This document shows positions 1-7,124 of a stretch of 10,226 nucleotides of DNA, in pieces; position 1 is the first letter of the stretch, and each line of letters begins with the position of its first letter. This DNA comes from Hyphochytrium catenoides (Eukaryota; Sar; Hyphochytriomycetes; Hyphochytriales; Hyphochytriaceae). Location: the NCBI GenBank assembly GCA_900088475.1, contig FLMG01000108.1:1-10226 (forward strand). Reading direction: 5' to 3'. A program made the translations under genes and the position numbers. Below the pieces are notes generated by a model. That model saw only the letters and a program-made list of their open reading frames with translations, was not told the origin of the DNA and did no database searches.

Positions 1-1304
1 AGGCTTACAATTGGACTTCGAAACTTCAAGTCCTACTGCTAAGCAGCCGCTGAAGGATGCAGTACCGTGTTGCTGTCGTTTCATGATGTGGCGACGCAAG
101 GTTCATTTTGCTTAAAATAGCGTGTAGTTGCGGTCTAAAGCGCAGTGTTGTGTCATTCACTGATTCCCCTCCCCCTCTTCCATGGTGTCTCTGTGGTATA
201 GGTGCGGGCTCCGATTATTGGCTACAGCCAGCAGCCGCTTTGAGGCGTGGTGGGACAAAAGGGCAGCATACATTACCATTATTCGGGTCTGAGGAATTGC
301 CCTCTCCCAAAATAGGGACTACATGATGATGCAAGTTATTCTGGACGACCTAGTAGTAAGAGAACGGAAAATGTCCAGGAAGAAGGGTATAAGCTGATGG
401 GCTCTTATCACTGATCGTGAGGAATGTCCTCCCTGAGGCAGCTCCTTCTCCCGGCAAACCTGCGTGGGGCCATTGGTCAACCAATCACAATTGATGTCGG
501 GAGAAGCTCAGCTGCTAGCCTCTACTGTGAGTAGCAGCGGCATGCACTGGCGACCAACAAGGATAACTGCATATATAGAGACGGGTTAAGGGATAGACTA
601 ACCATCACTAAGGGACTGATGAGATGACTGGACGTCTTGACTCTCTATTTCAAGGTTGTTATTTTTTGTATAAATGTGATGCTACACCTATCTTGAACGT
701 CTCATTTCTCATGAGTGGTATCACTCTCTCTTCGTTGCTGCTGCAGTCAGTGGTGGGTGGGGTCGCTTATTTTTGTTGATCAGCAGCCTCATTATCGGCT
801 CCTCAGACGAAGGTAGGGGGTCCCTAAGAAATAAGGTTGAAAACCTAGTTGAGAGCGAAATGCGTTTTACACGAGCAGGTGGGTCTCTGCTGAGAGAAGT
901 GCGACACGAAAGCTGCTTCTGTACGCGAAAATTTGTGTGCTGTAGAGAAAACGAGATTGAGTGTCTCCTTTAACTAATAATATCATGCCAGCAAACACGG
1001 GACTCAAGCATCGGGCCTGGCGCACCCATACCGAGCCTAGACTAGCGCATGATGACCCAACCCCATCACCACTGCCTCCCTTTAGAGCAGGGCCAGTAGC
1101 GGTGACAGACAAGGGGCAGCAGGACTCCCCAAAAGGGCGGTGTCAATATATCCTCACTGGTGGAGGCCTCACCACCCATACACCCATCAAGTACAAAAAT
1201 AATAGTATCATGCAGAGGAGGACAAGAAGAGCAAGGCTCAAAAAAGCAGAATGAGCTTAGTGAGGAGACCTGGCGCACGAACTTTATGTGTTGTTGTGTT
1301 TGCT
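1..1304. other. No supported gene; non-coding, possibly repeat-derived
   Basis: Open frames here are short (under 100 codons), mostly lack ATG starts, overlap on opposite strands and show no motif I recognise. No tRNA, rRNA or transposon domain is visible. The only clear structure is an imperfect inverted repeat at about 434-523, listed separately. A TATATA run lies near 571-577, but nothing downstream supports a gene. The stretch is probably decayed repeat or spacer DNA. Confidence 0.5.
434..523. repeat. Imperfect long inverted repeat with central CCAAT dyad
   Basis: CTTCTCCCG at 445-453 is exactly complementary to CGGGAGAAG at 498-506. The arms extend outward imperfectly (GAGGC-AGCT on the left, AGCTGCTAGCCTC on the right). 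The loop contains a second dyad, ATTGGT-CA-ACCAAT at 472-485, which presents a CCAAT box on both strands. It could be a hairpin, a MITE-like remnant or a promoter fragment. No flanking target duplication was recognised. Confidence 0.45.
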
Positions 1305-1650
1305 TGTTGGTAGGTTGAGAAGTGATCGGAATGCGTGAAGCGCTGCTTTCGGAGCTCATTGGAGTCGCCCTGAAGTTCTCTATATGTAGACTACGTATGA
1401 GCTATCACTCAACAAGCCTCTTGAACAATGCTAAGTTGCTATTGCTAAGTCACAAGGACAGACGAGAGAAAAAAAACGCTACTATAACTGTGTATGCACA
1501 GGGTATAAGGAGAGAGATAGGAAAAAACGAGGAGGATACAATAACAGAGACGACGATGCGCAGCCTCCTCAGTAGAGCTACATACACCGATAGTCTTGGT
1601 TGGTTTGGCCTAATAAGTGCACTCTCATCTAATGGCAATGTCATTCAACA
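1305..1650 (+). repeat. Decayed LTR, related to the 5615-7031 element LTR
   Basis: The last 50 or so bases match the LTR ends at 5615 and 6709 when those are read on the minus strand: the complement of CATTAGATGAGAGTGC is shared, and the terminus is TTCAACA at 1644-1650. The right boundary is therefore reasonably firm. The left boundary is a guess based on a TGTTGG at 1305, because the body has diverged beyond recognition by eye. Long open frames inside it on both strands, including one over 1322-1696, are most likely incidental. Confidence 0.45.
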
Positions 1651-1658
1651 GGCAGTAC

Positions 1659-1957
1659 TGCTGAAATATGAAACATCTGAGTCTTTACAGGACTAAGATG
1701 TATCAGACCAACTGTCCAAGTTCCACAAGTCCCAAACACCAAGTAGAGGCCAGGAATATGAAGGAAGAAGTGGAGCTCTAATGCTAGCCATGGCTTATAC
1801 CTATATGAAAGAACAGCTACTCCCTATTAGGATAGACCTCAGTAGTATCCGACTTCTTAATCCAATAGGGTGCCCCAGGCTAGAGGCCACCCATTCTGGC
1901 TTATGACCCGAGGTGGAACCTTTATTAAACCTGTCGCCGAACCCCATACATTCTACA
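1659..1957 (+). repeat. LTR relic, family 2
   Basis: This segment shares a body with 2757-3053 (minus) and 4863-5109 (+). The shared blocks are an ATCTGAGTC block, a GGACTAAG...CCAGACCAACT block, a CAGTAGTAT block and a terminal CCCATACATTC. It begins TGCTGAAATATG by alignment to the TTGAAGTATGG start of the copy at 4863, and ends TTCTACA at 1957. No 5-bp target duplication is visible. It starts 8 bp after another LTR end (1650). What follows is not a primer site but a gag-like fragment in the opposite orientation, so the copy has been rearranged. Confidence 0.65.
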
Positions 1958-1971
1958 GGGGATTTTGCCAG

Positions 1972-2056
1972 GTGGAGCTGGTTGGCTGCTCCAGATGGGA
2001 GACTTGATCTTGACCTTGTCTGGATCGCAATGGTTCAATGGTTGGCTCAGAGGCCA
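1972..2056 (-). pseudogene. Gag-like N-terminal fragment, inverted relative to adjacent LTR
   Basis: Read on the minus strand, this matches 6580-6665, the start of the internal region of the 5615-7031 element. Both translate to a frame that begins ASEPT, continues through PL.SR and ends LEQPTSST, with indels that compensate each other. Conservation at the peptide level between diverged copies suggests the frame was once coding, probably the N terminus of a copia-type Gag. It directly follows an LTR that points the other way, so it is not part of an intact element with that LTR. Confidence 0.5.
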
Positions 2057-2108
2057 CCAGTAGTGGCCCAAGCATACCAGACCGAAGAACCCTACCTGTC
2101 TACTCCAT

Positions 2109-2760
2109 AGAGGTCAACTACCGATACAACCGAGCAAATGTACGACGAACAGCTTGACCTAGCGGCGCCAATCCGCTCGCTTCCCAGACGCCTTCACCGC
2201 ATCTTGGAAGCTGTGCTTGAGAACATAAATGTTCATTGGACAATCATAGCAAAAAGCCTTACAAAGAGGCGGAGGAGGTAAATGAGAGACTTGTCCGACC
2301 TTAATGAAACACCTCTCAAACCCAGCGAGGCTTTTGTTTCGACAAACTTGAGCGGCTCCGGAAACTTGGGGACAAGAGAAGCTACTCGGACGCAGCGGTC
2401 AAAAGGAGATTATAACTTTTGCATATTATTGCAGTGACGAGATGAGCCCGAAAGACGTTGCGGTCAAGTACCGCATTCCGGAAAGACGTTTGCCTCTTCT
2501 CTTTGCGTGCCAGAAGAAGCTAGTTTTGAGGATGAATATAAATCTGGCGAGTGTAACGCCCCAGCGGCTGACTGCTAAAAGCGCGGCCTTATGCTGTCTC
2601 ACTTCTAACTTGAAGCCGAATATCTCAGCATCGATGGAGTGGAACCTTCGGCATGAAGGTTTGAACGGTTCTCTGCATGAGTAGAAGAACGTATCGAGCG
2701 TATGGGACTGGTCATTCCCTTCACTTCAAAACAGCGTCCGAAAAAGCGGCCATATTTATG
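2109..2760 (+). pseudogene. Frameshifted relic with psq/pogo-type HTH signature
   Basis: A stop-free stretch runs from 2109 to a TAA at 2278-2280 and ends in a basic run (KSLTKRRRR). After it, 2335-2400 reads as a basic alpha-helical segment (DKLERLRKLGDKRSYSDAAVKR). A one-base shift leads into EIITFAYYCSDEMSPKDVAVKYRIPER near 2410-2487 (split here: EIITFAYYCSDE, MSPKDVAVKYRIPER). The S.K..A..Y.IP pattern resembles the helix-turn-helix of pipsqueak/pogo-class DNA-binding domains. Another shift gives a T-F continuation, and near 2710-2755 a short basic segment (SKQRPKKRPYL) precedes a stop. No DDE catalytic triad was found. It is most likely a dead transposase or HTH protein fragment. The family assignment rests on one motif and is weak. 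Confidence 0.28.
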
Positions 2761-3053
2761 AATGTATGGGATTCAGGGACGATTATATCATGAGTTTCTG
2801 CTCGGCTTATAAACCAGAAAGGCTAGTCTCTAGATTGTGGGAACCTATTGAATTTAGGATCCTGAATACTACTGATATGTATTTTTAATAGGAGTACCTG
2901 TTCTTTCCTAGTATAAAGTATAGCTAACATTAGAGTCCACTTCTTCCTTCATATCTCTGCTTCTACTTGAAGGAGTTTGGGACTGTAACTTGGACAGTTG
3001 GTCTGGTACATCTTAGTCCTATAAAATACGACTCAGATAGTCCGTACTGTACA
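2757..3053 (-). repeat. LTR relic, family 2 (apparent 3' LTR)
   Basis: On the minus strand it starts TGTACAGTACGGACTATC and ends CCCATACATTCATA. Internal blocks match the LTRs at 1659 and 4863, notably the stretch complementary to 2970-3015. The sequence just upstream on the minus strand (about 3054-3400) is shared with the 3' part of the copia relic at 9990-10226, so this looks like the 3' LTR of a truncated copy of that element. The final CA is mutated and no target duplication is visible. Confidence 0.6.
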
Positions 3054-3410
3054 GTTGTAACAATGTTTTGTTGAGTGCTATAATGTTCGTCGTCAGTAAT
3101 ACAGTAGTCACTCTCCATACACACCTAGCTCTCGGGGACATAGACGTTACGGGTACAACTGTGTTATGGGAAAGAGAGAAGATGTGAGAAGAATTCCAGA
3201 AGGACGCCGGAGGAGCACAGGAGAGAGAGATGAGGAGGGAAGCTGGGCCGAGCAAATATCTTGAAAGCAGGCCAGACAGACCTCATGACTCAGTCATTCA
3301 GAGAATCTCAATCATATATCATTACCCGTCCCTTTGTTATCTTTTCATCTAGATTGTCCTCATACTACAGAAGCTTCAGGAGGCATTGCCACCAGCTCTT
3401 TAAACTTCAG
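3054..3410 (-). pseudogene. Copia 3' segment, truncated second copy
   Basis: Read on the minus strand, about 3410 to 3174 aligns with 9990-10226 on the + strand. Shared blocks include TGGCAATGCC, TGAAGCTTCTGTA, TCTAGATGAAA, GATAACAAAGGGAC, TTTGCTCGGCCCAGCTTCCCTC and TTCTTCTCACATC, with small indels between them. It represents the end of pol and the 3' non-coding region of the same copia family. It continues into an LTR at 3053. A 78-codon open frame on the minus strand here is a by-product, not a recognisable protein. Confidence 0.6.
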
Positions 3411-3659
3411 CTCGCAATGGATCTTTAGGATCAAGTCGAGAATGGTTGCGCTTGGCAATCGACAGAAGCAAAAGGTATTGACTTTAGTGAGGTCTTTGAG
3501 AGGACACGACAGTGTACCCTAGCTGCTGTCTGTCTTCTCTCCTCGCTCGCCGCCACGCTGGACCTTGAAGTGCATCGCGTCGAAAGCAAGACCGGGTTTT
3601 GAATGATAAACTTTGACCGTTGGTTTGTGTTTTGGAAACTAGAATACTGAAAAGTTTTC

Positions 3660-3739
3660 GGACAAGCTGGGAATCGAACCACGGTCATCCTGTCAGCAAT
3701 GCCAGCACGCTACGGTGTGCACCATTGCACTACATCCCC
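3660..3739 (-). tRNA. tRNA-like module (tRNA pseudogene or SINE head)
   Basis: On the minus strand the sequence opens GGGGATG, then TAGTGCAATGG (3722-3732), an exact fit to the Pol III A-box consensus TRGYNNARNGG. GGTTCGATTCC (3670-3680) is an exact B-box. The D stem GTGC/GCAC pairs. The T stem has two mismatches, the acceptor pairs only partly (GGGGATG against CTTGTCC), and the anticodon arm does not fold into a standard 5-bp stem. It is longer than a normal tRNA between the D and T arms. This is a degenerate tRNA gene or the head of a tRNA-derived SINE. No isotype can be assigned. Confidence 0.5.
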
Positions 3740-3811
3740 AATTACTCGGTGATCTAGTTGGGTTCTTATAGCCGTCTGTGGTTATTAGCCGTTACAACCT
3801 CAGACTAGGAG

Positions 3812-3847
3812 TTCAGCATTTGGTATTTATATGCGGAATATGCTGAA
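3812..3847. repeat. 8-bp perfect hairpin
   Basis: TTCAGCAT at 3812-3819 and ATGCTGAA at 3840-3847 are exactly complementary around a 20-nt A/T-rich loop. The hairpin lies between the tRNA-like module and the internally deleted copia relic. Its function is unknown and it may be incidental. Confidence 0.4.
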
Positions 3848-3883
3848 TCTTAAATTAGCCAATGCACATATTCCAACCGGTTC

Positions 3884-4158
3884 CTGAGCGGCACTTAGAC
3901 GAGGAGATGATGTACATGCGGCAAACACCCGGCATTGCAGTCCTTGGACAAGAAGATCATGTCTGGGAGCTGAAGAAGTCGATATATGTATGTCGATGTC
4001 AAGCACTGACTGTCCACGACAAGGGCAACCGCAAGGTGCTAAGGATTGATTACTGTCCGTCCAAGAATATGACCGCAGATATCCTTGTTGAGAGCCAGTC
4101 CGGTCACGACGTACCAAGCGGCGCGCTAACAGAGGAACTTACGAGGAACAGCGGTTAA
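3884..4158 (+). pseudogene. Internally deleted copia RT-RNase H relic
   Basis: A stop-free frame joins two distant parts of a copia polyprotein. The first part, HLDEEMMYMRQTPG...GQEDHVWELKKSIY, corresponds to the RT region that reads GELEETVYM...SQDHVCKLKRSIYGL in the larger relic at 9334-9440. The second part, HDKGNRKVLRIDYCPSKN followed by MTADIL, is the conserved C-terminal end of copia RNase H (compare the family pattern ...YCP...M.ADILTK). The RT catalytic centre and most of RNase H are missing. The frame ends at 4158. The element appears to run on into the polypurine tract and LTR at 4854-5109 in the same orientation. Confidence 0.8.
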
Positions 4159-4853
4159 GCTGATCACCTCACAGACAGGTCAAAGAGCTAATACAGCGGT
4201 AAAGCTGTTATGAAGGTCCGTTCAGCTAAAGACGCTTTAGCAGGTTGGCTGGCTGATTTTTCTGGTTCTTGTCACCACTGACAAGTCGGCAAAGAGCTCG
4301 GCTCATCTTAACTCTAGAAGCTATCGGCTCTTCTGCTCTACCCTAACTTTGACTATGAGCTATACTACCTTCTACTCTAGTGTCTTCCTTACAGAGCCGT
4401 AACGTTACGACTCTAATCTTCTCACTACTAAGATAAACTATAGCTAAGCTACCCTTTACGACCAGAAGATCAAAGGCGCGTGCCTGGTGACGCTTCTTCT
4501 GACCGGTCCAACTCTACTTTCTACTTCTACCGAAACATGCTACTAGCCTTACTCTTGCTACGTATTTAAGGGTCTAAGGTTTGACTCTCTGAAAGCGCAA
4601 CTCAATACTTTTCCCTCTAAGTCTAGAACTCTTCCTTTCCTAAGAAGCCTAGATAAGACCAAAGTAAAAGAACAACCACAAAGAGTCAGATGAAAGAACG
4701 TGAGAGAAAAGTTTGATCCTCAACAATCCTTACACTACCCGTTTCATTGTTCCAAGTACTTACTCCCTCAGCTACGGATAGTGCCCAACATACCTGATAG
4801 TTATCCTCTCACTAAGGAACTCTCAACCTCGCTTACCTGCTGACAGTTGAACT
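4159..4853 (+). other. Pyrimidine-rich non-coding 3' region of copia relic
   Basis: There is no ORF of note. The + strand is rich in CTCT, CTAC and CTAG words. The stretch separates the RNase H fragment from a polypurine tract and LTR in the same orientation, so it may be the 3' untranslated part of that element plus later insertions. A near-perfect palindrome lies at 4393-4414, with a perfect 12-bp core CGTAACGTTACG at 4398-4409. Confidence 0.4.
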
Positions 4854-4862
4854 GCGGGGAGG
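4854..4862 (+). promoter_or_regulatory. Polypurine tract before 3' LTR
   Basis: GCGGGGAGG directly abuts the LTR start at 4863. The same 9-mer abuts the 3' LTR of the element at 5615-7031 on the minus strand (5939-5947). In LTR retrotransposons this tract primes plus-strand DNA synthesis. Its presence marks 4863-5109 as a 3' LTR. Confidence 0.7.
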
Positions 4863-5109
4863 GTTGAAGTATGGACTATCTGAGTCTTACTGTATCGGAC
4901 TAAGCCGTACCAGACCAACTATCCAAGTTACAGTCTCAAACTCCTAGATGCTAGATGCTACAGAACGCTACACCTATAAGGATTTAAGCTCAGTAGTATT
5001 GAGAAATCTTATCCCAAGAGATCCCACAGCTAAGACTACCCATTCTGACATCTAGGCCGAGGAGGACCTTTTTATAGATATAATCGTCTCCGAACCCATA
5101 CATTCAACA
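4863..5109 (+). repeat. 3' LTR, family 2
   Basis: It begins GTTGAAG, with the leading T of TGTTGAAG apparently lost, and ends TTCAACA, so the termini are inverted copies of each other. It shares blocks with 1659-1957 and 2757-3053. A short tandem TAGATGC duplication occurs near 4950. The flanks (5 bp each side) do not match, as expected if the left side is the element interior. Confidence 0.7.
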
Positions 5110-5393
5110 TGACGAGACGATTGTTGATCGGCAGAGAATAGACGGCAGACCTTATCAAGTCAAAAACAGTCACATAACATCATCGTCACCAAGTCGACTT
5201 GTTACCTGTTCATCAAGCTTATTAGGCAAAGACAGAGCTTTAGACATTGATATCTATGTCTTCGGTAGAAAGCCATCAGATAACTCCTCCTTGTAATCCT
5301 ACTTTTTTACCTGCTTCTGCTTCACGTTTACTCTTCAGCGGGAACAGTATCCTAGCAGCTCGGGCAGCGGAAAAGTAGCGCGACTGCGTCTAG
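5110..5393. other. Spacer without recognised features
   Basis: No gene is recognised. A near-perfect 20-bp palindrome lies at 5242-5261, centred on GATATC with one mismatched pair. A TAG at 5391-5393 bounds the open frame that follows. Confidence 0.4.
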
Positions 5394-5614
5394 CTCGACT
5401 TTAGTACTTTGCTCGAAGGTGAATTAGTAGGAGTGATTGCTGAAATTTCGCCCACAGAGAATTCAGCACAAACAAATGGACTTTTCGTGTCTGAACAAAA
5501 TTTCACTGTTTGTATTCTCTCTAATCGCTGCAGTGGCGCGGTTCACTTTTTGCGTCTGGGTACTTGTTTCTGTAGTGTAATTATAAAAGAAGGGGTCAGG
5601 GCAGCAGAAGTTAA

Positions 5615-5938
5615 TGTTGGTTTCGTATGGGATGATTAGACAATGTCATTAGATGAGAGTGCTCTACCTATAAGTCCGACTGGGGTCCTACAACCTAGAG
5701 CTATTCTGACTATGCCAACTATTCCGAACAAAGTCTAAGATATGGAGTTATAGAGATATCCCTGTCTAGAATAGTCAGTCTTGAAGGTATTCTGGGGTAC
5801 TGACCATAAGCCATAGATATAAACAGGGACATTTCGTTTGCGTCATATCTCGGCTTCTACTGGGAGTTTAGAGCTGAAACTTGGGTAGTTAGGCTTGCCA
5901 GCTTGTAGTCCACATAGCTGTGCCCCCAGACTCCAACA
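5615..5938 (-). repeat. 3' LTR of the 5615-7031 element
   Basis: It is 324 bp with TGTTGG at its + strand start and CCAACA at its end. It is nearly identical to 6709-7031. On the minus strand it is immediately preceded by the polypurine tract GCGGGGAGG. Confidence 0.85.
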
Positions 5939-6219
5939 CCTCCCCGCAGCTCAAACTCTCTATTATGAAGGGTCGAAGCTGAACATTCAACACCTCCCCG
6001 CATGCTGTAGACCCGCTAGAAAGAGATTATTTGGTTCCTGGGTTTCCATTACACACGTTTTTCACTACAAGCTGTGCCCTCAGACTCCAACAACCCCTGC
6101 AGCTCGAACTCCTTATTATGAAGGGTCGAAGCTGAACATTCAACACCTCCCCGCATGCTGTAGACCCGATAGAAGAAAGAGATTACTTGGTTCTTGGGTT
6201 TCCATTGCACACATTTTTC
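5917..6219. repeat. Tandem duplication of about 154 bp spanning the LTR/internal junction
   Basis: Unit 1 is 5917-6070 and unit 2 is 6071-6219. Both contain an LTR-edge sequence (GCTGTGCCC.CAGACTCCAACA), a TATTATGAAGGGTCGAAGC block, ATTCAACACCTCCCCGCATGC and a TTGGTTC.TGGGTTTCCATT block. The first unit starts inside the 3' LTR, so the duplication copied the U3 edge together with its polypurine tract. Polypurine-type junctions followed by TGTTG on the minus strand occur at 5938/5939, 5992/5993, 6092/6093 (degenerate) and 6145/6146. Confidence 0.8.
5939..5947 (-). promoter_or_regulatory. Polypurine tract of the 5615-7031 element
   Basis: On the minus strand GCGGGGAGG is followed immediately by the LTR start TGTTGGAG. 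The same 9-mer recurs at 5993-6001, 6146-6154 and, on the + strand, 4854-4862, each time next to a TGTTG- or GTTG-type LTR edge. Confidence 0.75.
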
Positions 6220-6524
6220 GATGTACGATGAACAGCGAGGTGGCGAGATGTTGTTTCCTTAGCTTCTTTGATAAACGCGTCGAGATCTCCAGAAAATTCT
6301 ACATTGTCTGTTTGCTTCAGTGCTAGGTAGAAAGTGTGGAGAATATTGTTATCAGCGTCAAGCTTTTCTTGATTCGACGCCTGCGTAATGATCAATTGTC
6401 CTTCATTTGGATCCTTGGGACCTTTCTGTTGGTTGACTCCTCTCCATGGTTCCTCTTTCGGAAAGAGATAGTTTAGCTGGTTGTTGAGATGTTTCTTTAG
6501 TGATTGGCTGGTTGTGTTCTTCAA
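6183..6524 (-). other. Unassigned open frame in element interior
   Basis: A 113-codon minus-strand frame with no ATG at its start (TTG) fills the middle of the non-autonomous element. Its composition is polar and charged, with runs such as KGPKDPNEGQL and FSGDLDAFIKEAKE, and no zinc knuckle, protease or polymerase motif. An overlapping frame (about 6418-6566, minus) also reads plausibly as a helical segment (YREAVKAILRKIEEHNQP), so a frameshift in an ancestral gag is possible. It could be a Gag remnant or captured sequence; I do not recognise it. Confidence 0.35.
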
Positions 6525-6569
6525 TTTTTCTCAGTATTGCCTTGACTGCTTCACGATAAGAAGTCTTCG

Positions 6570-6704
6570 TTATTGCACAGTGGAGCTCGTTGGCTGCTCC
6601 AGGGGCCGACTTGATCTTGGTCTCGGTCGGGATTGCAATGGTCCAGTGGTTGGCTCAGAGGCCTCAGAACACGTTTCCGAATCCTGGGGGACGCGTGGGT
6701 CCAT
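6570..6704 (-). CDS. Short gag-like frame starting in the primer site
   Basis: The ATG at 6704-6702 lies inside the primer-binding site. The frame runs 44 codons (MDPRVPQDSE...EQPTSSTVQ) to a TAA at 6570-6572. It is rich in Pro, Ser, Glu and Arg, as expected for a disordered Gag N terminus. A diverged copy at 1972-2056 preserves the peptide pattern. After the stop the coding pattern appears to resume in another frame (TSYREAVKAIL), suggesting truncation by frameshift. Confidence 0.4.
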   Translation of the reverse strand: MDPRVPQDSETCSEASEPTTGPLQSRPRPRSSRPLEQPTSSTVQ

Positions 6705-6708
6705 AACC
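6696..6708 (-). promoter_or_regulatory. Primer-binding site, half-tRNA-iMet type
   Basis: On the minus strand GGTTATGGACCCA directly follows the LTR end. The complement of a eukaryotic initiator tRNA-Met anticodon region (TGGGCCCATAACC) is GGTTATGGGCCCA, so 12 of 13 positions agree. Priming by the 5' half of initiator tRNA-Met, cut in the anticodon arm, is known for Drosophila copia and relatives. The match supports both the orientation and the copia affiliation. Confidence 0.7.
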
Positions 6709-7031
6709 TGTTGGTTTTGTATGGGATGATTGGACACTGTCATTAGATCAGAGTGCTCTACTTATAAGCCCAACTAGGGTCCCACAATCTAGAGCTATTC
6801 TGACTATGCCAACTATTCCGAAAAAGTCTAAGATATGGAGTTATAGAGATATCCCTGTCTAGAATAGTCAGTCTTGAAGGTATTGTGAGGTACTGACCAC
6901 AAGCCATAGATGTAAACAGGGACATTTCGTTTGCTTCATATCTCGGCTTCTACTGGGAGTTTAGAGCTGAAACTTGGGTAGTTAAGCTTGCCAGCTTGTA
7001 GTCCACATAGCTGTGCCCTCAAACTCCAACA
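6709..7031 (-). repeat. 5' LTR of the 5615-7031 element
   Basis: It is 323 bp, begins TGTTGG and ends CCAACA on the + strand, and matches 5615-5938 over its full length. The primer site adjoins its minus-strand 3' end. Confidence 0.85.
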
Positions 7032-7124
7032 GTAAAAGGGCCTTTAGGAGCGCAAATCGAATTTGTAACGCGAGACGTATTACTAACTGTAGAACCGGGA
7101 CACATCGCATGCGTCCTGCGATCT

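Larger units (their letters stand above)
5615..7031 (-). mobile_element. Complete non-autonomous copia-type LTR element
   Basis: Two near-identical LTRs (5615-5938 and 6709-7031) enclose 770 bp. Both have TGTTGG...CCAACA termini. Candidate 5-bp target duplications GTTAA/GTAAA differ at one base. On the minus strand the order is 5' LTR (7031-6709), a primer site abutting it (6696-6708), a short gag-like frame, unrecognised sequence, a polypurine tract (5939-5947) abutting the 3' LTR. The primer site resembles the complement of the anticodon half of initiator tRNA-Met, the priming mode known for Drosophila copia. No integrase or RT is present, so it would need enzymes from another element. By eye the LTRs differ at about 19 positions, so the insertion is not recent. 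Confidence 0.85.

Noticed and set aside
867-1359. Overlapping open frames on both strands (867-1112 minus, 961-1254 plus, 1066-1359 minus)
   Set aside because: They overlap each other, lack ATG starts or motifs, and have low-complexity composition; nothing favours any of them.
1322-1696. 124-codon frame on the + strand
   Set aside because: It starts with GTG, crosses two LTR boundaries (1650 and 1659) and has no recognisable domain; the LTR interpretation explains the sequence better.
3019-3255. 78-codon minus-strand frame with a signal-peptide-like N terminus
   Set aside because: It lies in the copia 3' segment and runs into an LTR; the repeat at 10130-10226 aligns with it at DNA level with frame-breaking indels.
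3827-4117. 96-codon minus-strand frame
   Set aside because: It is antisense to the clear RT-RNase H relic.
4398-4409. Perfect 12-bp palindrome CGTAACGTTACG as an operator or origin
   Set aside because: It is isolated in a decayed non-coding stretch with no neighbouring gene to regulate; noted only as a sequence feature.
5615-7031. The two 323-bp repeats read as CRISPR or tandem gene duplicates
   Set aside because: TGTTGG/CCAACA termini, primer site and polypurine tract show that they are LTRs.
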